Origin: Polyrhizophydium stewartii
Lineage: Eukaryota > Chytridiomycota > Chytridiomycetes > Rhizophydiales
NCBI GenBank assembly: GCA_027604665.1
Contig: JADGIZ010000167.1
Coordinates: 1 to 21,766 of the forward strand
DNA: 21,766 nt
Direction: 5' to 3'
In this document: one piece after another, positions 8,005 through 16,765 of the stretch
Numbering within the stretch: the first letter of the stretch is position 1
Layout: each line of letters opens with the position of its first letter
Position numbers and translations under genes: made by a program
The notes under the pieces: generated by a model
Database searches by the model: none
What the model was told of the DNA's origin: nothing
What the model saw: only the letters and a program-made list of their open reading frames with translations

Positions 8005-11000
8005 TTACATGACGATGCAGGCCCGAGACTTCTTGGGCCGTGCCTCGTCGGCCCGCGCGGCGTCGGGGCCGCCCGCCCCCGCAGCAGCGCCTGCATTGCC
8101 GCCAGCCGGCGCTGCCCCTGCGCCTGCCGGTCCTGCGACTCCGCCCGAGCTCCCGCTGCTGCCGCCTCCGCCGCCGCCCGCACCGCCGCCAGATCCGTCT
8201 TGGCCACCTCCGCCTTGCTGCGGCGCCGTGCCGGTGACAAGCTTCTGCGTGATCAGCGACCCGCCGTTGTTGACGCCGTTCTCCTTGGGCAGCGCCGCGG
8301 CCGCGCCTTCGGTCTGCGCGTCGCCGCTTGCGAGCACCATGCCAATCAGCCTGTATGTCATGAACGAGCCTGAGCCCTGTCTGTCAGCCTCATCGCTGGC
8401 CGCATCGAGTGCAGGCACAGCGTTTATGCGCACCTTGACCTCGGACAAACAGGTGCGATGCCTGCTCGTATGTGCACTTTTCTTTGGTCTGGTGGTAGAA
8501 GATGTCCGATGCCAGCGCCGAGTCGGTCAGGGTTTCCTGCCAATCAAAGATCCGGTGTGAGAAGCAGCACAAGTCGCGTTCAAACTCGCTCGCCGGCTGC
8601 TGCTCACCAGCTTGTACGCAAAGTGGACCATGCTTGTCCACACATCCTTGAGCGTCTGCGACTCGCTTGCAAGCTCTGCGGGCACAAAGTCGCAGTGGAT
8701 GCCCACGCGCGCGCGGATGTTGCGCCGTGTCTTGCGGTTGTACACGTCAAGCGTGAAGAACAGCTCGTGCGCCATCGAGGCAATCATCTCGGGCGTGCCG
8801 GACTCGGGGCCAATGTTGGCGAGGAATACTGCAAGCACAGCGTGTCAGTTTCGGCGCTTCTTTGTTGCCCAGTAAACGCTAATCGGTGCCGAACTCACCA
8901 AACTGCACAAGCATGAGCCGCAGCAGATGCGATCGCACGGTTGGTCAGCGTTCTGCAAGTGCATTTCCAGCCTATTCAACTTCAAGGGCACTATACCATG
9001 TTGCCGCATCGCTTGGCACGCTTGAGCCCAGTGCGATCAGAAAGCACATCTACCATCTGCGTAAAGTCGGCCATGATCTCGACACTCTCGATGGGCGACA
9101 GTGGCAGGGGCGTCTTGTCAATCTCGGCCGACATTGCTGCCGCTGCTGCCGCCGCGGACGGTCCGGCAGGGACGGCGTCCTTGTCCTTGCCCGCCGCAGC
9201 GCCAATGACGCTCTCCATGTCGTTGAGTTGTGCCAGAACCTGCGCCTGTGCCTGGCCCTTTGGGCCTTTGCTGATCACCTGCTCGATGCCCGCCGACGAG
9301 CCCGAGAGGCCTGCTGCTGCCCCGTTGCCGAGTGCGCTGGCAAGATCGTCCCTCTCGTCTGGCGCTGGGGCGTACCCCTTGACGGGCGGGAACATGGGCT
9401 CGAGGATCATGACCACAGGTGCAAGGCCCTGCGTCTGGCCAAACGTCGCCGAGTGCTTCTTGAGCGCCGTGGCCAGGGTTTTCGACTGCTGGAACGTCTG
9501 CACAAACGCATCCGACAGATCCACCTTTTCGAGCAGCGCCGAGAACACGGCTGCGCCAGACGACACAAACGACAGCTCCTGTGCAGACAGATACCGGTAC
9601 TGCCCCTCAAAGAACGCCGCCAGCACGCCCGCGGGCCGGTTGCTGCTCCACACGAGCTCGCTGGCGCAGCGCACAATGTTCTTGTTCAAATAGTGGTCAA
9701 CGTCCTTTGTCACGGGGCCGGTCGTGAGCGAGTCCAGGTGCAGTGGCGCGCCAGGCGGGTCCTTTTTGAGCGTCATGAGCGCAAGCTCGTGGAAGATCTC
9801 GTCGCCGATTGTCAATGTCGCCGTTGTGTTGGGTGCCGTGGAGAATGCGTGCAAGGTTGCTCTCATCCTGCACCGCGCGACGACTGGATGTCAGTGCACC
9901 TACACAGCCATGCCCGCACGCGTGCTTTGTCTCGCACCCATTGCCTTCGGACGAAAACCGCATCAGCAGCACGCTTGACGCACGCAGGGCCTCGCGGATG
10001 ATGCTCAGCGCCTTGTGCACGCCCCAAGTCAGCCCGTCGGGAAAGGATCAAAGCACTGCCGGTCAGATGCAGCGAATGCCCTCACCCGCTCGACCGTCCC
10101 AACTGCAACGCCGCGATCAATGTTGCGTGAGCTGTCGACCATGCGCGCAATCTTCATGTGCGCCTTGAGCATCGTCTCCCTAAAGTCGAGCTCGCGTTTC
10201 TGCGAGATGGTCTCGATCTCGCCGATCGCCCAAAACGCCATCTCGTGCAGAATGTTCATATCCATGACGCTAAACTGCGTGCGCGGGCCGCCGCGGATGC
10301 TCAGCGCGCCGATGCGCTTGCGGTCCGACGTGGTGAGCGGCACTCCGGCATAGAATTCGAGGCCGGGCTTTGCCTGTGCAGCAGCATCGGCGAAATCACA
10401 TGCGTGTCAGCGAGCGGTACACAATGCAAGGCTCGCCTCGACAAGCAAAACGTGCCCGCATGTGCACGCAGCGCGGGTCGACACGCGAGTCGAGGATCGT
10501 GACGCCGCGGCCCGTCTCGTCCTGCACCACCCACGAGCAGAACGACTCGTAGCGTGGCTCTTCCTTGATCGGCATTGGGTTCGACGACCAGAAGACGGAC
10601 TTCCAGATGACCTTGTCAATGTCCACGATGCTGATCGTGCAGCACGCGCCGCCAAGCAGCCGAGCAGTCATCTGCGTGATCTTGTTGAGTCGTGGGTCTG
10701 CGCGACCGCCGTGCAACCAAACCGCGGATTAGCATCGCGCATCTAGTTTGCACCCAGGCAGCACGCGGCTTACGGTCGCCAGAGTCAATGATTCCCAGGG
10801 AGTGGATCGCCCCAAGTCGCTCCTTCTCGTCGACTTGCGAGGTGGCGTGCGCAGTCATGGCCGACGAGACGGGCGAAATCGTCATGGCTGTCAGACCGAC
10901 GGCATTTGCAGGTGCAGATGCAGTGCCTTGTGGCGCTGCCGCCGTCGCCGCGGTATTCGTTGCAGCAGCGCCAGCCTCTGTCTGCGAAGCATCCGGCGGT

Positions 11001-11856
11001 CTGTCCGAGGGCGATGCTGCCTGGTGCAGGCCCTGCGGCGCGGCCTGCGACGATCTGCCAGAGTCGAATGCCGGTACAGCGGCCGGCGGGCTTGTCGAGC
11101 CGAGCTTGGGAAGCAGCGCCGTCGTCGACGCCTGGTGCGTGAGCACAGCAGGCGGCGCGAGCGACTGCCGTGCCTGCAGCTGCGGCAGCTGCCCAGTCTG
11201 CTGGGCCAGCTGCGCGGCATCAATCTTCTGCTGGAGCTGCTGCTGTTGCTGCATGATCTGCAGCTGCAGAAGCGCTTGCTGCTGCGAAAGCGACAGTGGG
11301 TCGACGATCGGCGGCAGCATCTCGGACTTGCTCGTGGTTCCCATGGTCGCGGCGCGCTTCTGCTTCCTTGCCGCCTTCTTGGCGAGATACTGCTGTTGCT
11401 GCTGTTGCTGTTGCTGCAGCAGAAGCATCTGCTCTTGCTGCTGCTGCTGGAGATGCAGTTGCTGCATCTGTTGCATCTGCAGCTGGTCGGCTTGGCCTCC
11501 CTGAAGCCACACGCTGGGGTCGGCGCCTTGGCCGGTTGCAAAGCCTGCGTACATTTGAGCTGGCATTGCGCCGCCATAGGCATAGTTTTGCATCGCAGAG
11601 GCGTTGAATGGCGACCGCATCATGACCGATGACCGCGCGTTGGCAGGGACATCATATCGCTCGACAGACGGCCGGCCTGAGCCAGCGCCTGGGTTGGCGA
11701 TCCCGCCAGTACCGTTGGCAGCGTCGTTCTGCCACTGTGCCCATTGATTCTGGAAAGCTACTTGTTGCTGCTGTTGGTGCTGCAGCTGCAGCTGCTGCTG
11801 CTGCTGCTGCTGCTGCTGCAGCTGCAAGTAGGCGCTGTAAGCTTGTTGCTGCTGCT

Positions 11857-11887
<31 letters not shown>

Positions 11888-14800
11888 AGATTGCATCATC
11901 ATGTTCATGGCCGTTACATCGAGCGACCGCTGCTGCCGGTGTTTCCTGTGCTCGCTCGGCGACTCGGTCACGGCAGCCATCGAGGCCTCGGCACCTCGCA
12001 CGCTCGCAGGCGCCTCCTCGGTGTCGGCAAAGTCGGCATGGTACCTGACCGTGTGGGCAGCGTCGGACTGCCCGCGCTTGCGGTGCGCACGGGCATGCTT
12101 GCTCTTGCCGCGATGGCCGTCGCCTGATGCTGGCGGCGGAAGTGGGATCTGCGCGGCCATCTGCTGCATCTGCATCATTTGAAGATGCGACTGCTGCATC
12201 GACTGCTGCTGCTGCTGTTGCTGAGGCGGCGGTGGCTGCTGAGGCGGCGGTGGCTGCTGCTGCTGCTGCTGGGAGTAGAATGCATGCGGGGGTGCTGGTG
12301 GCGGCAGCGCGGCAGTGGGCGACGGCTGAGCCACCGGGTGCGGTGGGACGCCTGCGAGCGGCGGCAGCGCAGGCGAATGAGCCGCGTGCCGAGTGACCAG
12401 ATCTGCGTCCACGACGGCTTGCTGCGGAGGCGGCTGCTGCTGTTGCTGCTGCCGGCGGCGGTCGGCAGCCGTGATCGCCGCATCGTCTGGGCTGGGCGTG
12501 CGAGCATCCGCGGGTGGGCTGGGCGCCGGCGGCGGTGGCTGGGCAGGCGCGATGCCCTGCGCCTGGGCCGGGACGGTTGGGGCAGCGTGCGGAGCCGACA
12601 TGGGCGGAAGCGGATGCGGCCTGCTGGGTCCGCCGAGCCCGCGCATCTCGGCGCGCGCGAGCATGTCGTCCGGCATGGGCGGGCCGGCGCCGGCCTGCGA
12701 TGGCGACCCCGCCGCCTGGGCCGCCGCGATAGCTGCGTTCTGGGCCATCATGTCGAGTGGGTCGCCGCCGGCCGCTGTCCCCGCAGCAGGCACCTCATCG
12801 CGCGATGCGCGGCGGTTGCGCTGGTTGCGCGGCTTCGAGTGCGGCGTGGACGGATGCGCGAGCGGGTCCGGCGGTCCATCGGCCGCGGCATCGAGCGGTG
12901 GGATGAGCGGCACGCCCGCGAGGAGATCCGGCATCGGCGTGCGGTTTCTCGAGCGCGGTTGGGGAAAGTGCCGGCGTCTGCATCTTCATTGAGCGTGTGT
13001 GCGTTATGTTTGTGGGAGTCTCACTCGGCGACAGGGCGACGCCCCGCCCCGCTCAGATACGACTCCTCCTCCTCTGCAACCCGGCAAGCGCATGTCAGCC
13101 AGGCAAGATCCGCGACCCGCGCCAACAGTTCTGTGGCCTGGGCGGCACAGCCCCAACGACAGACCCACCCGTGACCTTTTGCATGCTGGTGGCGATGGTG
13201 CTGATCTTGACCCGCTTTGCGGTCGCGCGCTTCTGGTTGACCTCTTCCATGCGCGCCACGACGACCTGCTGGAACCGCTCGGATATCGCAGGAAAATCTT
13301 TCATAACGTCATCAAGGTCCTTGCGCGTGAGCACCATGCACACGCAGTTGTCGATGGCGCGTACCGAGGCCGTGCGCGGAATATCGAAAAGCACTCCGAG
13401 TTCACCTGGGCAGTGAAAGACGTCAGCAAGGCGACATTAGGCGACCTGAAGGGCACACACAGACACACGCACCAAAAAAGGAGCCGCGGTTGATGACGCT
13501 GTACTGCACCTTGCCGTCGCCCGAGACCACCTCGACTTGGCCGCGCGACAAAAAGTACATCTGCTTGCCAATATCGTGCTTGCGGATGATGTACTCGCCG
13601 GCGAGGTAGATGGCGGGCCTCATGCGCTGCATGAGACGGCGCTCCATCTCGGGGAGCTCGCTCTCGAGCAGCTGGGCAACGGCCTCGGGCGGCCGCTCGA
13701 GGGCGACCGATCCGCGCGACTCGTTGGGGCTGCTCCACGCATGCGAGACGCTGTGCGCCATCGAGTCGTGCGACTCGTACGAGCTGATGCCCGGCGACAT
13801 GCTTGCCTGGCTCGAGCGCGTGTTGTCGAAGCCGCTCGAGTCGTTGCGCGCGAGCTTGCGCTCGAGCGCCGCGTTCATGCGCACCTGCCCGCCAAAGTCG
13901 ATGACGATCGAGGGGTCAATCTCCATTGGGATGGCGGCCGCTGACGAGGCGCCGTTCTTGAGGATGCCACGCACATGGGGCACCGACGACGACGCGGACG
14001 GCGAGCCGAGCCCGGCGGCGGTGGATCCCGCCGCGCTCGAGAAGGAGCGGTTCGACGACCGCATCGCGCTCTTGCGCGTGCCCATGGGCGAGCGGCCAAC
14101 GGTCGAGCCCGAGAGCGGGATGTAGTTCTGGGAGGACTGCAGCCCGCTGCGCTGGGTCGCGATGGAGATGTGCGAGCTGTTGCGTGACCCGACGGCGTGC
14201 TTTGGCGCGGCGGGCGGCGAGACGACCGACTGCGGGCCGTGCACGACGGGCACATCGGCGGCAGGCAGCGACCACCGGCGCTTGGTGCTCTCCCGGCGCA
14301 GCAGCGAGTTGGCGTCCGAGTTGTTGGTCGCTGTCGACAGCCTGCGGCTCTCGAGCCCGTCGCCGATGCAGATCCCAGCGCCGCCAATGTTGAAGGACGA
14401 GCTGGCGGCGGACTTGTCGACGAGGTAGTTCCTGGTCTCGATGACCCCAAAGGCAGAGAGCGTCGATAGCTCCTCGCTCTGGCGCACGGTCAGCGGCGCG
14501 CTGTCGAGCGGCATCAGCCCGTCGCCGACCGAGATGCCCGTGCGCCGCCCGTGAGTGTCCTCGGAGACGACGATCGTCGGCTGGCGCACGGCCGCGACAG
14601 GATCGTACCCGAGCTCGACCTGCTTGGCGATGGCGTCGCTGGTGAAGGCCTCGAGCGCGTTGCGCAGATCGTCGCGGCTGAGCGAGCTCGACAGGAAGTT
14701 GGATCCCATGTCCAGCGCGCGGCCAGCGGGCTCGTGGCGCTTGCTGTGCGAGCTAGTAGTGCGGGTGGAGCTGCTAAAGTGCGTCGTGACGGCACGCGGG

Positions 14801-15717
14801 GACTGGGCCGACGTCGACACGCTCGACGAGGTGCTCTCGCGGCTCGCGAGCGACCGCCGGCCGTTGCTTGCAAACGACTGCTGCCGCGATGCGCGGCCGA
14901 CGCTCGAGCGCGGCGCAAAGGGAATCGAGGTGCGGATGGCCAGATCTGCGATGCTATTGTCCGTGCTCTCGGCCGGATCCGGGCTCGTGTCGGCCGACGA
15001 CGACGCCCGGCGCGAGCTGAATCGGCGGCGGTGCTCTGCCCACTGGATGCTCTCTGGCCTGACGAGCGTCGGGTCGTCCTCGGCCACGGTGCGCGATGGA
15101 TGCGAGAGCTGCGAGCGCTGGGACTTCAGTGAGAGCGCGTCGACACATTCGTGGTCGGCACCACCACTCGGGGCCTCAGCTGTCTTTGGCGCGGCGGCGC
15201 GGTCGTCGTGCTGGGCCAGGCCGCCGATGCGGTCCTTGCTGTTGCGGCGGCTCTCGCTTTCGGCGGCGGCGCTCGCCACGTCGACGGGCAGCACTGCGCC
15301 AGCGGGCGAGCTGCCGCACCCGCAGCCGGTCGTCAGCGACCGCACGATGCGGCGCCACGTCGAGAGCTCGCTCCCCAGATCTGGCGCTCCTTGTCCAGCA
15401 GAGTGTGCCCGCGGCGTGGTCGGCGGGCCGCCCTCGCGCGGCGGCGACCTGAGCGAGGCGTGGCGTGCGGCGACCGGCGAGTGCTGCAGCGCCGGCGTCG
15501 TGCGCTGGCTGTCGCTCGGCGGCGAGGCGCACTTTATATCGCCAGTGCTGCACGCAATAGTCGTTGGAGCCGACTCGCCCCGCATCCGGCCGTGCTCGCG
15601 GTCGAGCGACGCGGCGGTGGCATCCGTGCTCGAGACGACCGTCGTGATCAGCCCCGCGCTGCTGGCTGCCCCGACCCTCATACCCGGCACCGAGGAAACC
15701 GTTGGCGAAAGGGCCAT
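8005..15717 (-). CDS. Large signalling protein: cyclic-nucleotide-binding domain, poly-Gln, two GAF domains, degenerate class III cyclase domain, CaaX box
   Basis: Exons in transcription order: 15717-13473, 13405-13169, 13073-13025, 12977-10774, 10697-10423, 10373-10086, 10011-9938, 9867-8997, 8902-8899, 8828-8608, 8536-8434, 8369-8005. They total 6,936 nt, exactly 2,312 codons, ending in TAA. The start AAAATGGCC is a good context. Residues 1-686 are Ser/Arg-rich and disordered with several RRxS sites. About 690-805 is a CNBD; its phosphate-binding cassette is FFGELGVLFDIPRTASVRA (Glu750, Arg759, Thr760). About 844-1560 is Gln/Pro-rich. GAF1 spans about 1560-1735 (LGAIHSLGIIDSGD, then FYAGVPLTTSDRKRIGALSI). 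GAF2 spans about 1755-1910 (AGVLAAFFEGQYRYLSAQEL). About 1942-2210 is class III cyclase-like (GLKRAKRCGNMFVFLAN, RARVGIHCDFV, VRGQGSFMTYRLIG) but with catalytic residues replaced. A Gly-rich tail ends in KKSRACIVM, a farnesylation-type CaaX box. Function is inferred as a membrane-tethered cNMP sensor or scaffold rather than an active cyclase. The alternative is two genes split at about 13,000. Confidence 0.7.
8899..8902 (-). other. Predicted 4-nt microexon (TTTG) of the GAF/cyclase-like gene
   Basis: Preceded by an intron 8903-8996 (donor GTATAG, branch CGCTGAC, acceptor GTGCAG) and followed by intron 8829-8898 (donor GTGAGT, branch ACTGACA, acceptor TTGCAG). Including exactly TTTG restores the phase and yields CGNMFVFLAN, which aligns with the IGDAYMVV-type strand of class III cyclases. 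Longer exons here meet an in-frame TGA. Confidence 0.55.
11389..11463 (-). repeat. Poly-Gln coding repeat (CAG/CAA) in the large signalling gene
   Basis: On the minus strand this codes for Gln runs (LLLQQQQQQQQQYLAKKAAR region). CAG and CAA alternate, which limits slippage. Confidence 0.85.
11763..11890 (-). repeat. Longest poly-Gln repeat in the large signalling gene
   Basis: Two near-continuous Gln tracts lie on either side of an AYSAYLQL spacer. The plus strand shows an uninterrupted (CTG)n block of about nine units at 11791-11818, so this part can be expected to vary in length between strains. The rest is mixed CAG/CAA. Confidence 0.9.
12201..12275 (-). repeat. Poly-Gln/Pro repeat in the large signalling gene
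   Basis: Alternating QQQQ and PPPPQQ blocks, including a duplicated 18-bp unit (ggcggcggtggctgctga-like) at about 12227-12260 that suggests a short tandem duplication. Confidence 0.75.
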
Positions 15718-15776
15718 TTTGAGGTGCAGGCGGTGGCGGGCGGTGTAGACAGATCTTGCTCTCAGCCTCCGGGCCC

Positions 15777-15777
15777 C

Positions 15778-15810
<33 letters not shown>

Positions 15811-15816
15811 TGTGCG
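15777..15816. repeat. 40-bp alternating pyrimidine-purine tract, (CG)6(TG)11 core
   Basis: Perfect C/T-G alternation over 40 bp, 60-100 bp upstream of the ATG of the large signalling gene, in the 227-bp gap after the OsmC gene (15718-15944). Such tracts can form Z-DNA and are length-variable. Its placement in a promoter or 5' UTR makes an effect on expression possible but unproven. Confidence 0.85.
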
Positions 15817-15944
15817 ATGGAGAAACCAAAGACAAGCAGCATTCGGCGGGCGAAAACAGAGTTGTATTGTTGCTCGTGCGAGCGGCCCATGCCCATGCGA
15901 GAAGCCCGAGCGCACACAGATCTGCACGGCATGCCAGAGTCCCT

Positions 15945-16760
15945 TCATGCCTGGCGCAGCGTGATCGAGCGCGTGATGCGCACCGCGGCCGAAAGCGTCT
16001 TGTGCACAGGACAGTGGTGCTCGGCCAGGGCAACGGCCTTTTCGATCTGAGCGGGCCGCGAGAGCAGGCAGGGCGAGCAGCAGGTGTGGCCAGTCAGCGC
16101 GCATAGGCGATGCACACGGTGCTACGAGGCAGGCACCTTTTCCATCTCGAGGCCGTCGCCGGCAATGCCAATGGCCATGTGGATCGCGACGATCTCACGC
16201 GGCGTCGTGTCGGCCAGGGTGGGCGTGAGCGCCATGTCGATGGCGGTGACGGGCTGGCGCTGCTTGCGCAGGATGGCGGCGAGCGTGGCCTGCGCATGGT
16301 GCAGGCACGGCGTTGCGGATCAAGCGAGGGTCAGCGGCCAAGCGGGCGACTGGTTCGAGATGGTTTGGCCCCACCTCGGTGCACCCGCCGAGCGCGGCGA
16401 CGAGCACGGCCTTGGCGGCAGCGTGCGGTGCAGGGCCCTGCGCATGCATGCCGGGCGTGAGGTGCCCGGCGAGGCCGTCAGCCGAGCGCAGGCCGAGGCA
16501 TCGTGCGATCGCACATCGGCGGGTATCCCCACCATGGTCAGGCGAGCGCCGCTCGACGACACCGCATCGACCGTGTCGGGCGAGTCTGCGCGCCACGAGA
16601 CACGCATGGCCAGCGGGTCGGCCGCGCCGGTGCCCATGGAGCGCGATGAGGGCAGCTGAAGCGGTTGCCGCAGCGGCCGCAGCGGCCGCAGCAGCGGCGC
16701 GGCGGGGACCCGATAACGGCGCGTGGCACAAGCACCCAGGGTTGCCGCAGCTCTCAGCAT
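15945..16760 (-). CDS. OsmC/Ohr-family peroxidase-like protein (YhfA-type), probably mitochondrial
   Basis: The family reduces organic hydroperoxides, or handles related thiol chemistry, with two cysteines. Exons 16760-16515, 16437-16375, 16289-16137 and 16046-15945 are all phase 0 and give 187 residues. Introns have branch CTGAC (16438-16514, 16290-16374, 16047-16136). Both cysteines are present: VAALGGCTEATLAAILRKQR (Cys about 101) and LAEHHCPVHKTL (Cys about 166). Between them, TPREIVAIHMAIGIAGDGLE matches the central strands. Residues 1 to about 41 (MLRAAATLGACATRRYR, then Leu/Arg/Pro repeats) lack acidic residues and resemble a mitochondrial presequence. If unused, the Met at 16637 gives a 146-residue protein. 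The upstream start lies 5 bp from the divergent glucoamylase ATG. The next gene downstream on the same strand begins at 15717. Confidence 0.88.
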
Positions 16761-16765
16761 CCTCG

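Noticed and set aside
8428..8450. Apparent frameshift in the cyclase-like domain near an AAA run
   Set aside because: A 64-bp intron (8370-8433, branch CTGAC, acceptor CTCAG) joins the frames in phase and produces VRGQGSFMTYRLIG, the expected end of a cyclase domain.
8886..10001. 371-codon plus-strand frame opposite the GAF exons
   Set aside because: Low-complexity Arg/Cys/His-rich shadow; the minus strand carries clear GAF and cyclase-like motifs with good introns.
11763..11890. CRISPR-like or satellite array
   Set aside because: The repeats are in-frame CAG/CAA codons of a poly-Gln tract.
14555..15748. 397-codon plus-strand frame opposite the N-terminal region of the large gene
   Set aside because: Ser/Arg-rich shadow without domain or splice support.
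15718..16104. N-terminal extension of the large signalling gene up to 16104
   Set aside because: The open frame continues upstream but passes through the (AC)n tract and the last OsmC exon in another frame. The Met at 15717 has a good AAAATGGCC context.
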